A stretch of DNA of 64,000 nt from assembly GCA_964457335.1 (NCBI GenBank), contig CAYWGD010000013.1, positions 35,857-99,856 on the forward strand, in the 5' to 3' direction. Origin of the DNA: CAJBVW01 sp964457335. GTDB lineage: Bacteria > Myxococcota_A > UBA796 > SXON01. The position numbers and the translations under genes are program-made. Below are positions 1 through 8,599 of this stretch, in pieces (within the stretch, counting starts at the first letter, position 1; every line of letters begins with the position of its first letter). The notes beneath the pieces were generated by a model. The model saw only the letters and a program-made list of their open reading frames with translations, had not been told where the DNA came from and searched no databases.

Positions 1-216
1 GCCGACGACCGCGTCGGCGCGGCCGCGCTGCTGGACCGCCTCTTCGCGCGGATGCCCGACGCGACGCGCGCCTCCACGCGCTCGATCGCGGTGATGCACC
101 TCGTAGACGGGATGACGCTGGAGGAGGTGGCCGAGGAGGCCGGGTTGAGCGTGTCCGGCGTCCGGAAGCGCCTGCGCACGCTGCGCGAGCACCTGCACGA
201 GCTCGAGGGAGTGTAG
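1..216 (+). CDS. ECF-type RNA polymerase sigma factor, C-terminal end (partial)
   Basis: Only the last 71 codons are inside the window; the 5' part lies to the left. The visible part is a sigma-70 region 4 helix-turn-helix: the stretch GMTLEEVAEEAGLSVSGVRK is the recognition unit that contacts the -35 element, followed by a basic helix (RLRTLREHL). The stop TAG is directly followed by the ATG of the next gene (no gap), the arrangement expected for a sigma/anti-sigma pair. Role inferred: alternative sigma factor controlling this operon and an unknown regulon. A non-sigma response-regulator-type HTH is possible but less likely given the partner gene. Confidence 0.8.
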   Translation, partial: ADDRVGAAALLDRLFARMPDATRASTRSIAVMHLVDGMTLEEVAEEAGLSVSGVRKRLRTLREHLHELEGV

Positions 217-981
217 ATGGAACGGATCCCCGACTGGTTACTGGAGCGCTACGCGCTCGGGGAGCTCCCCCCGGAGCGGCTCGCGGCGATCCGCGCGCGG
301 CTCGAGACGGACCCGGAGCTCGCGGCTCGCCTCGCGTCGCTCCGGGCGGACGACGCGGCGTTCCTCGCGGCGTGGCCCCCGCGCCGGGTGGTGCCGGGCC
401 TGGAGGCGCGCGTGGCGTCGACGCGCGGCTGGCGGCCGATCTGGCTCGTGCCGGCGCTCGCGGCCGCGGCGGCGCTCGTGGTGATGGTCGGGCGCGGCCC
501 GGCGCCCGTCACGGGGGGCCCCGACGAGGCGCCGCTGGAGGTCGGGCGGCCGAAGGGGCTCACGCCCGAGATCCGCGTGTACCGGAGCGCGGAGGGCCAG
601 GTGGAGCGGCTCGCGCCCGGGGCCACCGCCCGCGCGGGCGACCTGTTGCAGGTCGGGTACGTCGCCGGCGGCGCGGGGTACGGCGTGGTGCTCTCGATCG
701 ACGGGAACGGCGTCGTCACCGACCACGTCGTCGGGCCGGGCGGGCGCTCCGCCGCGCTGGATCCGGGCGGCGAGGTGCCGCTGGTGAACGCCTACGAGCT
801 CGACGCCGCGCCGCGCTTCGAGCGCTTCTTCCTCGTCGCGAGCGACGCCCCCTTCGACTACGCCCCCGTCCGATCGGCGGCCGAGCGCCTCGCCGCGGAT
901 CCCGCCGCCGCGTCGGCGCCGCTCCCCCTCCCGGCCTCCCTCGTGCAGGCGTCGGTCGCGGTCGAGAAGGAGGGCCGGTGA
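217..981 (+). CDS. Membrane anti-sigma-like protein
   Basis: 254 aa. The N-terminal ~70 residues (PDWLLERYALGELPPE...) look like the short helical anti-sigma domain that holds an ECF sigma factor, but without the HxxxCxxC zinc motif of the classical ZAS family. A single hydrophobic segment at about residues 73-91 is followed by a ~160-residue exported domain resembling the DUF4384 type (a request to respond through GYVAGGAGYGVVLSIDG), which is often found next to caspase-like proteins in Myxococcota. ATG begins immediately after the sigma-factor stop and its TGA overlaps the GTG start of the caspase gene, so all three are translationally coupled. The sensed signal is unknown. Confidence 0.75.
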   Translation: MERIPDWLLERYALGELPPERLAAIRARLETDPELAARLASLRADDAAFLAAWPPRRVVPGLEARVASTRGWRPIWLVPALAAAAALVVMVGRGPAPVTGGPDEAPLEVGRPKGLTPEIRVYRSAEGQVERLAPGATARAGDLLQVGYVAGGAGYGVVLSIDGNGVVTDHVVGPGGRSAALDPGGEVPLVNAYELDAAPRFERFFLVASDAPFDYAPVRSAAERLAADPAAASAPLPLPASLVQASVAVEKEGR

Positions 982-3098
982 TCCTCGCCCTCGCCGCCCT
1001 CGCCACCGCCCACGCCGCCGAGGAGCTCCGTCGCTTCGCGCTGCTCGCCGGCGCCAACGACGGCGGCGCCGACCGCGTCCGCCTCCGCTACGCCGTCGAC
1101 GACGCGCGCGCCGTGGGCGAGGTGCTCGGCCAGCTCGGCGGGGTGGCCCCCGACGACGCCGTGCTCCTCTCCGAGCCCGGCCGGGGCGCGCTGATCGAGG
1201 CCATCGGCGACGTGCGGGGGCGCGTGGCCGCCGCCGAGTCGGCCGGCGCCCGCACGGAGCTCGTCGTCTACTACTCGGGCCACTCCGACGAGGAGGGGAT
1301 GCTGCTCGGGGACGAGCGCTTCGCCTGGACCGAGCTCCGACGCGCGCTCGACAACGTCCCCGCCGACGTGCGGGTGGTGATCCTGGACTCCTGCTCGTCC
1401 GGCTCGGTGGTGCGCGCGAAGGGCGGCAAGGCGCGCCCGGCCTTCCTGGTCGACGAGTCGGTCGACATGCGCGGCACCGCCTTCCTCACGTCGAGCTCGG
1501 CCGACGAGGCCGCGCAGGAGTCCGACCGGCTCGGCGCCTCGTTCTTCACCCACTTCCTCGTGAGCGGGCTCCGCGGCGCCGCCGACCAGAGCCAGGACGG
1601 CCGCGTGACCATCACCGAGGCCTACCAGTTCGCCTACACCGAGACGCTCGACCGCACCGCGCGCACCCAGGCGGGGCCGCAACACGCCGCGTGGGACATC
1701 CGCCTCGCCGGCACCGGCGACCTCGTGATGACCGACGTGCGCGCCACCACCGCGGGGCTCGTCGCCGACGAGGCCGTCGACGGGCGCCTCACCGTGCGGG
1801 ACGGGGCGCGGCGCCTCGTCGCGGAGCTGTACAAGCCCGCTGGCCGTCGGGTCGAGCTCGGGCTCTCCCCGGGGCGCTACACCGTGCTCGTCGACCGCGG
1901 CGGGCGCCTCCGCGAGGCCTCCTTCACCGTGGCCGCGGACGGCATGGTGCGCCTCTCGAGCCTCGCGTTCACCGACGTCCCGAGCGAGGTCGCCCGCGCC
2001 CGCGGCGACGTGCCCGAGCCATCCCCCGACGCCTACGTGGACGTGCCCTACAGCCTCGCGCTCACGCCCTCCATCGCGTACCACTTCCCCGTCCCGAACG
2101 ACCGCCAGCACTTCGCGCTGAGCGTCACCGTGGCGGACGCCGCCCAGGTCGACGGCATCCAGGCCTCGTTCCTCGCCAACCGCGTCCGCGACGGCGCGAC
2201 CGGCCTCCAGTACACGACCGGCATGAACCTGTCCGGCGGGCCGGTCGACGGCGTGCAGGTCGCCGCGGGCGCCAACCAGGCGAGGGGCCGGGTCCGCGGG
2301 GCGCAGATCGCCGCGGGCGTGAACGTGGCCGCGGAGGACGTGAAGGGCTTCCAGGTCGCGACCGTGAACGTCGCCGGCGAGGGCGTCGCCGGGGTGCAGG
2401 TCGGGGCCGTGAACGTGGCCGGCGGCGTGTCGCGCGGCGTGTCGGTCGCCGGGGTGGGCGTCGCGGAGGAGGTCCACGGCGTGCAGACCGGCGGGGTGGT
2501 CCTCGCGAAGCGTGTCCGCGGCGCGCAGATCGGGCTCGTGAACGTGGCCGGGGACGTGAAGGGCACGCAGATCGGGCTCGTGAACCTCTCCGGGGACATC
2601 GAGGGCGTCCCCGTGGGGCTGCTCTCGTACTCGCGCACCGGCTACAACCACGTCCGCGCCTGGATGGACGCGGGGGGCATGGCCAACGCCGGGGTCACCT
2701 TCGGCGCGAAGCACGTCTACACGCTCGTCTCCGCGGGTGTACACGTCGCCGACCCGGCCGCGCTCTGGACGCTGCAGCTCGGCATCGGCGGGCACGGGCG
2801 CATCGCGGGCCCGGTCTACCTGGACGTCGAGGCGAGCGCGGGCAACCTCGGCCTGGGATGGGCGTCGGACGGCGACGTGCTCCTGGTCGGGTACCTGCTC
2901 CGCTCCCGCGCGCTCGTGGGTGTGGACGTCGCGAAGCACTTCTCCGTCTTCCTCGGGCCGACCTTCGACGTGGTCGCGCGGCCCGGCAACGAGCCCTTGC
3001 CGACACCCGCGTGGGTCGGCTCGGGCGTGCTCGTCTTCCCGGAGAGCGACGTCACGTTCCCCTGGCAGGCGGGCGCGGCGCTCGGCGTGCGGTTCTAG
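978..3098 (+). CDS. Secreted caspase-family (C14) protease with C-terminal surface repeats
   Basis: 706 aa from a GTG start that overlaps the preceding TGA (GTGA), which defines the start and gives a signal peptide ending AHA/AEE at about residue 13. Residues 18-260 are a caspase-like domain: catalytic His102 in YYSGHSDEEG and Cys139 in VVILDSCSSG, both present. After a linker with an apparent beta-sandwich (about 270-370), residues ~414-554 are about eight imperfect 18-20-residue repeats with the pattern G-x-Q-x-G-x-V-N-V-A, similar to LA_2272-type bacterial surface repeats. The rest is predicted beta-rich, possibly a membrane barrel. Substrate unknown; orthocaspases cleave after Arg or Lys. 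Operon placement behind a sigma/anti-sigma pair suggests stress-induced proteolysis in the envelope. Confidence 0.8.
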   Translation: MILALAALATAHAAEELRRFALLAGANDGGADRVRLRYAVDDARAVGEVLGQLGGVAPDDAVLLSEPGRGALIEAIGDVRGRVAAAESAGARTELVVYYSGHSDEEGMLLGDERFAWTELRRALDNVPADVRVVILDSCSSGSVVRAKGGKARPAFLVDESVDMRGTAFLTSSSADEAAQESDRLGASFFTHFLVSGLRGAADQSQDGRVTITEAYQFAYTETLDRTARTQAGPQHAAWDIRLAGTGDLVMTDVRATTAGLVADEAVDGRLTVRDGARRLVAELYKPAGRRVELGLSPGRYTVLVDRGGRLREASFTVAADGMVRLSSLAFTDVPSEVARARGDVPEPSPDAYVDVPYSLALTPSIAYHFPVPNDRQHFALSVTVADAAQVDGIQASFLANRVRDGATGLQYTTGMNLSGGPVDGVQVAAGANQARGRVRGAQIAAGVNVAAEDVKGFQVATVNVAGEGVAGVQVGAVNVAGGVSRGVSVAGVGVAEEVHGVQTGGVVLAKRVRGAQIGLVNVAGDVKGTQIGLVNLSGDIEGVPVGLLSYSRTGYNHVRAWMDAGGMANAGVTFGAKHVYTLVSAGVHVADPAALWTLQLGIGGHGRIAGPVYLDVEASAGNLGLGWASDGDVLLVGYLLRSRALVGVDVAKHFSVFLGPTFDVVARPGNEPLPTPAWVGSGVLVFPESDVTFPWQAGAALGVRF

Positions 3099-3132
3099 CG
3101 AGGCGCGGCCGGCCCCACGCCTATACTGCGCC

Positions 3133-4890
3133 ATGCGCCTCCTCCTCGCGCTCCTCGCGTGCGACCCGTCGAAGCCCGTCGTCGACGGCCCCGACACGGC
3201 CGCCGACGACACCGCCCCGACCGACGACACCGGCGACGGCCCGGTCGGCGATCCCGCGCTCCTCTGCCAGGTCGACCTCCGCTGCCCCGACGGGCTCGAG
3301 GACGAGCCCAAGCAGGCCTGCGACCTCACCGTCGTGAGCGGCGACGGCGCCGGCGTGTACGACGCCATGGCGATGGTCGAGATCCGCGGCCGCTCCTCGA
3401 AGTACTTCCCGAAGCCGCCGTACGGGCTGGAGCTCCACGCGCGGGCGGCCTACCTCGTGCCCCCGCGCGCCACGTGGCACTACCTCGACGGCGCGCGCTC
3501 CCCCGACGCCGGCTGGGAAGAGCCCGGCTACGACGCCAGCGCGTGGTCGCGGGGCCCGGCCCCCCTCGGCTACGGCGACGAGCCCGCCACCGAGATCGAC
3601 GACGGCAACACCGGCGGCGGCAGCGCGCCCGCGGCCTGGTTCCGCGCGACGTTCGAGGTCGAGGACCCCGCGTGGATCGCGGAGCTCGAGCTCGGGCTCG
3701 TCCGCGACGACGCAGCCATCGTGTGGATCAACGGCGTCGAGGTCGCCCGCTCCAACCTCGCGGCGGACGCCGACGCGGACGACTGGGCGATCGCCAGGAT
3801 CCAGGACGAGTTCGAGGCGGAGTGGACCGACTGGGAGATCGACCCCGCGCTGCTCGTGGCGGGCCAGAACACCATCGCCGTCGAGGTGCACCAGTCCGAC
3901 GCCGAGAGCTCCGACCTCCGCTTCGACGCCTCGCTCCTCGCGAGCGCCGGCCGCAACACCCCCGACCTCTTCGGCATGGGCGGCGAGGACGACTGGATCC
4001 TCTCCTCCGCCTACATCGACCGCGTGTTGTGGCGGAACAAGCTCGCCTACGACCTCTTCGCCAGCTTCGGCGAGGACCGCTGGGCCGCCGAGCAGGTGTT
4101 CTGCGAGCTCACCCTCGACGGCGACTACCGCGGCGTCTACCTGCTGAGCGAGTCGGTGCGTCGCGACGGCGAGCGCCTCGACCTCGCCGCCGACGACGGC
4201 ACGGGCGCGAGCTTCATCGTCAAGAACGACGAGGAGGGCGGCTTCCGCGCCAACACCGTGGGCTTCGGCGAGTGGCAGTCGGTCTACCCCCGGCAGACCG
4301 AGAGCAACGCCGAGAGCATCGCCGGCGTCGACGCCGCGCTGGGCGCCTGGGAGGAGGCGCTGCTCGCCCGCGACGAGGCGCAGTGGGACCACGTCGACCT
4401 CGAGAGCGCCGTGGACTGGGTGATCCTCCAGGAGCTCTTCAAGAACAGCGACGCCTACTACCTCTCCGTGCACCTCTGGCGCGACGCCGGCTCGCCCATC
4501 CGCTTCACGCCGTGGGACCTCGACCTCACCCTCGGCTACCCCTACACGGACTGCGGCGCGACCGGTTTCGTCTGGCGCACCGAGCTCCCCGAGGGCTTCG
4601 CGGACTCCCCGGCGTTCAAGGCCCGCCTCGTGCAGCGCTGGGCCGAGCTGCGCCAGGACGTGCTCACCGACGCCGCGATCCGCGCCCGCATCGACGCCTA
4701 CGAGGCGACGATGGGCGACGCCATCGCGCGCAACTTCGAGAAGTGGCCGGTGGACGAGATCATGTTCGGCTGGGGCGAAGAGGACAACTGGCTCTGCCCG
4801 GCCGAGACCTGGGACGAGGAGCACGATCGCGTGCTCGCCTGGCTACCCGAGCGCACGGCCTGGTTGGACGCGCACTTCGGGGAGTACTGA
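3133..4890 (+). CDS. CotH kinase-family lipoprotein
   Basis: 585 aa; lipobox LALLAC with Cys10 and an Asp/Thr-rich linker (DDTAPTDDTGDG). The CotH signature parts are present: an N-terminal MVEIRGRSSKYFPKPPYGLEL strand segment and, after residue ~280, the kinase-like core with NKLAYDLFASF, YRGVYLLSESV and the late acidic metal site in FTPWDLDLTLGY. CotH proteins are atypical kinases related to spore-coat assembly, but in Gram-negative bacteria their substrates are unknown. Between the two parts (about residues 112-260) sits an inserted galactose-binding-like beta-sandwich (AAWFRATFEVEDPAWI, WINGVEVARSN). Its stop is followed by a strong GC hairpin shared with other convergent junctions in this window. 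Confidence 0.85.
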   Translation: MRLLLALLACDPSKPVVDGPDTAADDTAPTDDTGDGPVGDPALLCQVDLRCPDGLEDEPKQACDLTVVSGDGAGVYDAMAMVEIRGRSSKYFPKPPYGLELHARAAYLVPPRATWHYLDGARSPDAGWEEPGYDASAWSRGPAPLGYGDEPATEIDDGNTGGGSAPAAWFRATFEVEDPAWIAELELGLVRDDAAIVWINGVEVARSNLAADADADDWAIARIQDEFEAEWTDWEIDPALLVAGQNTIAVEVHQSDAESSDLRFDASLLASAGRNTPDLFGMGGEDDWILSSAYIDRVLWRNKLAYDLFASFGEDRWAAEQVFCELTLDGDYRGVYLLSESVRRDGERLDLAADDGTGASFIVKNDEEGGFRANTVGFGEWQSVYPRQTESNAESIAGVDAALGAWEEALLARDEAQWDHVDLESAVDWVILQELFKNSDAYYLSVHLWRDAGSPIRFTPWDLDLTLGYPYTDCGATGFVWRTELPEGFADSPAFKARLVQRWAELRQDVLTDAAIRARIDAYEATMGDAIARNFEKWPVDEIMFGWGEEDNWLCPAETWDEEHDRVLAWLPERTAWLDAHFGEY

Positions 4891-4891
4891 T

Positions 4892-4930
4892 CTTGGGGCG
4901 GGGGGGCGAGCCCCCCCGCAACGCCCCCCC
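4892..4930. terminator. GC hairpin between convergent genes (copy 1)
   Basis: A G7-C-GAG-C7 stem followed by GCAACGCC sits two bases after the CotH stop and 34 bases before the end of the convergent MopE/FG-GAP gene. The same block recurs at 53244-53279 (inverted) and 59441-59479, also between convergent genes, and in a degraded form near 63892. Position and structure suggest a bidirectional terminator; it may also be a dispersed repeat that was recruited to this role. Confidence 0.65.
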
Positions 4931-4964
4931 GACGTGACGGTGCAGCGCGTCCCTCCGGTGGGCC

Positions 4965-7900
4965 CTACTCCCCCCCGAGCCCCGCCCACACGTAGATGGC
5001 GCCCGCGTCGGTCGCGACGGTGTCGTCGTAGTACGCGCCGAGCACGATGTCGGGGTCGCCGTCGCCCGTCACGTCGCCCGCGCGGTCCGGGACGCGCCGG
5101 CCGAGGTAGCCGGACCCGGTGGCGGCGCCGTAGAACGTCGCGTCGGCGCTCGACGCCGAGAGCGTCCCGCTCACCGGGCCGAACCAGAACGACGCCGCGC
5201 CCGCGCTGCTGGCAGCGGTGTCGTCGCCGTACGCGCCCACGACGAGGTCGTTCACGCCGTCCCCGTCCTGGTCGCCGGGGGAGTAGGCCTCCTCCCCGAA
5301 GTAGGCGTAGGTGCTGGCGCCGTGGAGCGTCGCGACGGCGGTGGTGGAGAGGCCGCCGACGCCGCCGGCGAAGATCCACAACGCGCCGGCCTGGCTGGTG
5401 GTGCCCGCCTCGTAGCCGTAGCCGTGCACGCCCGCGTCGCCGTAGCCGTCTCCCGTCACGTCGGTCAGGCCGGAGACGGCGTAGCCGGCGTAGTCGTAGG
5501 CCGCGGTCCCGTCGTACTGGGCGTCCGCGGTCGTGGCCGCGAAGGTGCCCGAGAGGCGGGAGGTGTCGCCGAGGAACAGGTACGCCCGGCCGGAGGACGT
5601 CCCCACGCCGTCCACCTGGTAGGCCCCGACCAGGAGCTCGTCCAGCCCGTCGCCGTCCATGTCGTCGACGAAGGCGACGGAGTAGCCCAGGTAGTCGCCG
5701 GCGGCGCCGACGATCGTGGCGTCGGCGGTGGACGCGGCCGCCGTCCCCGACCGGCGCGTCCCCGAGCCGTACAGGAGGTAGAGCGCGCCCGCCGAGGACC
5801 CGCCGCCGTCCTGGCCGTAGGCCCCGAACGCGACCTCCTCCGTCCCGTCGCCGTCCAGGTCTCCGCCGCCCGCGACGTTGTAGCCGACGTAGTCGTAGTT
5901 CGTGGAGCCGGTCAGCTCCGCGACGGCCGACGCCCCCGTGATCGTCCCCGAGGACCACCGACTCCCGCCGTACACGATGTAGCCGGCGCCCTTCGAGCTG
6001 GACCAGCCGTACGAGCCGGCGACGAGGTCGTCGACGCCGTCGCCGTCGTGGTCGCCCGCCGAGAGGTAGTAGCCGAGGTAGGCGGAGGAGGTCGCGCCCG
6101 TCAGGACGGCGGCGCCGGTGGCCGTCGCGGTCCCCGACGCGGTGAGCGGGCCGTACCAGACCGCCGTCGCGCCGGCGCCCGAGGACGGGCTGTCGTAGCT
6201 GTACATCCCGCCCACGAGGTCGCCCGTGCCGTCGCCGTCGAAGTCCCCGACGGCGAGGCCCTTGCCGAAGTAGTCCGAGCTGGCCGTGCCGGTCAGGCGG
6301 TAGTCGTAGGTGCTGGCGGCGTAGGTGCCCGAAAACGAGCACTCCTCCGGGTCGTCGCCGCAGTCGTTGTCGATGCCGTCGCCGCACACCTCGGCGAGGT
6401 TGGGCGCCGCGAGCGCCTCGGCGTCGTCGCAGTCCTCGGCGTTCACGGCGTACCCGGAGGGGAGGGAGCACGCGAGGGTGGACACGTCGGGGTCGCCGTA
6501 GCCGTCCGCGTCGCTGTCCGCGTAGAAGGTGAGCTCCACGCCCTCGTCCACCGTGCCGTCGCAGTCGTCGTCCACCGCGTTGCACGTCTCGGTGCCCGCG
6601 GGGGAGCTGCTGGCGACGGCGTCGTCGCAGTCCCCGGTCGGGTCGGCGGAGAGGGCCTCGCCCGCGTCGTCGCAGTCGGTGTCCGCGGACGACAGCGTCC
6701 CCCCGCCGGTCGCGCGGTAGCCGTCGTCGTCGTCGTCGACGTAGCAGACCTCGGCGCCGTCGCAGTCCTCGTCGTCCTCGTTGCCCACCGTCTCGGCGGC
6801 GCCCGGGTGGTCGGCCCCGTCGTCGTCGTCGCAGTCGGTGGCGTCCGCGACCCACGCCGCGGCGCCGTCGCAGCTCGCCGCCGTCACCGCGGCGTCGCCG
6901 AACCCGTCGCCGTCCCCGTCGTAGTAGAACGCGACCGTGCCGACGGCCACGTCGAGGTCGTCGGCGAGGCCGTCGCAGTCCTCGTCGGTGTCGGCGGCGT
7001 CGCACACCTCGGCGGCGCCGGGGCTGATCGCGCCGTCGCCGTCGTCGCAGTCGTCTCCCGCGCGCACCTGGCCGCTCCCGAGGTCGCAGGCGAGCACGGC
7101 GGTCGCGGCGTCCCCGTACCCGTCGCCGTCGGCGTCGGTGTACGCGGCGGTCTTGCCGGTCGCGCTCGTGTCGGCGTCCTCGGTCGCGCCGTCGCAGTCC
7201 TCGTCGGCGTCGGCGTCGTCGCAGACCTCGGTGCCGGCCGGGCTCACCGCGGCGTCCGCGTCGTCGCAGTCATCCGCGTTCGCCACGTACCGGGCCGGCG
7301 CCTCGCAGGCGCCCACGGTGAAGTCCGTCGACCCGTACCCGTCGCTGTCGTAGTCGATGTACCAGGTCGACTCGCTCGCCGTGGACACGCTCGCGTCGGC
7401 GTCGTCGGCCGCGCCGTCGCAGTCCTCGTCCACGTCGGCGTCGTCGCACACCTCGACCGCGCCGGGGCTGACCGCCGCGTCGGTGTCGTCGCAGTCGCGC
7501 CCGTCGGCGAGGTACCCGGCGGGGGCGTCGCAAGCCAGCGTCGTGCTCGCCGCATCGCCGTAGGTGTCCCCGTCGGCGTCCGCGTACCACGTGGACTCCC
7601 CCTCGGCGCCGGCCTCGTCCACCTCGCCGTCGCAGTCCTCGTCGTCCCCGTCGCAGGTCTCCGTCGCGCCGGGGAACGCCGTGGCGTCGGCGTCGTCGCA
7701 GTCGTCGCAGGCCTGCGTGCCGTCGGCGTCCGCGTCGTCGCCGCCCACCGAGCCGTCGCAGTTGTAGTCGACGAGCACGTCGCAGCTCTCGGGCGCGCCC
7801 GGGTGGTAGCTCGCGTCGGCGTCGTCGCAGTCGCCGCCTTGGGGCGCGAAGTCCGCGGGTTCCTCGCAGGCGGCGGTGGTGCTCGCGTCGTCCCCGAAGC

Positions 7901-8489
7901 CGTCGCCGTCGGTGTCGGCGTACCAGGTGGCGGCGTCGACCGCGTCCTCGTCGACCTCGCCGTCACAGTCGTCGTCGGCCCCGTCGCACATCTCCTCCGC
8001 GCCGGGGAACGCGGTGAGGTCGCCGTCGTCGCAGTCCTCGCAGGCGGGCGTGCCGTCCCCGTCGGCGTCGGCGTAGGCGACCGACCCGTCGCAGTTGTAG
8101 TCGACCGTGTCGGTGCAGCTCTCCTCCGCGCCCGGGTACGCGGCGGCGTCCGCGTCGTCGCAGTCGCCCGCGTCGGCCACGAAGCCCGCGGGCGCGTCGC
8201 AGGCGGCCACGGTGAGCGTCCCGCCGTAGCCGTCCCCGTCGGCGTCGCCGTACCAGGTCGCCTCGTCCGAGGCCTCCTCGTCCACGCCGCCGTCGCAGTC
8301 GTCGTCGACCCCGTTGCAGGCCTCGACCGCGCCCGGGTGCACCGCGCCGTCCTCGTCGTCGCAGTCCTCGCCCACCGGCGAGCCGTCCGCGTCCACGTCG
8401 ACGACCTCGGCGCCTCCGGTCTCCTCGGGCTTGGGAGACGTGCACGCAGCCAGGAGGAGCAGGAGGGAGGGGAGAGTGCGGGTGAACAT
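4965..8489 (-). CDS. Large lipoprotein: twelve MopE-type metal-binding repeats plus FG-GAP propeller
   Basis: 1174 aa. Start chosen at MFTRTLPSLL, which gives a lipobox (LLAAC, Cys16); the longer open frame upstream is not coding-like. Residues ~30-715 hold twelve blocks of the pattern DCDD-x(3-4)-x-P-G-x-x-E-x-C-x(5-8)-DCDG, the Cys/Asp-rich motif of MopE-like proteins. Between them are D-x-D-G-D-G-x-G-D calcium-type loops. Residues ~720-1174 carry seven FG-GAP repeats (for example VGDFDGDGTGDLVGG), enough for one seven-bladed integrin-alpha-like propeller. Likely anchored in the outer membrane and exposed, binding calcium and perhaps copper. Metal identity is inferred from family resemblance only. 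The gene stands alone, convergent with the CotH gene. Confidence 0.85.
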   Translation of the reverse strand: MFTRTLPSLLLLLAACTSPKPEETGGAEVVDVDADGSPVGEDCDDEDGAVHPGAVEACNGVDDDCDGGVDEEASDEATWYGDADGDGYGGTLTVAACDAPAGFVADAGDCDDADAAAYPGAEESCTDTVDYNCDGSVAYADADGDGTPACEDCDDGDLTAFPGAEEMCDGADDDCDGEVDEDAVDAATWYADTDGDGFGDDASTTAACEEPADFAPQGGDCDDADASYHPGAPESCDVLVDYNCDGSVGGDDADADGTQACDDCDDADATAFPGATETCDGDDEDCDGEVDEAGAEGESTWYADADGDTYGDAASTTLACDAPAGYLADGRDCDDTDAAVSPGAVEVCDDADVDEDCDGAADDADASVSTASESTWYIDYDSDGYGSTDFTVGACEAPARYVANADDCDDADAAVSPAGTEVCDDADADEDCDGATEDADTSATGKTAAYTDADGDGYGDAATAVLACDLGSGQVRAGDDCDDGDGAISPGAAEVCDAADTDEDCDGLADDLDVAVGTVAFYYDGDGDGFGDAAVTAASCDGAAAWVADATDCDDDDGADHPGAAETVGNEDDEDCDGAEVCYVDDDDDGYRATGGGTLSSADTDCDDAGEALSADPTGDCDDAVASSSPAGTETCNAVDDDCDGTVDEGVELTFYADSDADGYGDPDVSTLACSLPSGYAVNAEDCDDAEALAAPNLAEVCGDGIDNDCGDDPEECSFSGTYAASTYDYRLTGTASSDYFGKGLAVGDFDGDGTGDLVGGMYSYDSPSSGAGATAVWYGPLTASGTATATGAAVLTGATSSAYLGYYLSAGDHDGDGVDDLVAGSYGWSSSKGAGYIVYGGSRWSSGTITGASAVAELTGSTNYDYVGYNVAGGGDLDGDGTEEVAFGAYGQDGGGSSAGALYLLYGSGTRRSGTAAASTADATIVGAAGDYLGYSVAFVDDMDGDGLDELLVGAYQVDGVGTSSGRAYLFLGDTSRLSGTFAATTADAQYDGTAAYDYAGYAVSGLTDVTGDGYGDAGVHGYGYEAGTTSQAGALWIFAGGVGGLSTTAVATLHGASTYAYFGEEAYSPGDQDGDGVNDLVVGAYGDDTAASSAGAASFWFGPVSGTLSASSADATFYGAATGSGYLGRRVPDRAGDVTGDGDPDIVLGAYYDDTVATDAGAIYVWAGLGGE

Positions 8490-8599
8490 GTACGCCTCGG
8501 GGCAGCGTCCAGGGGACACCAACGACTCCCGGATGTCAACGCCCGCAATCGTCGCCACCATTACGTTGGCGCGCCGGTCGGGCGACGCGACGCGGGCCG

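Noticed and set aside
858..3368. Long minus-strand open frame (836 codons) opposite the caspase gene
   Set aside because: Val/His/Arg/Glu-rich mirror-frame composition without motifs; it is the shadow of a GC-rich gene on the other strand.
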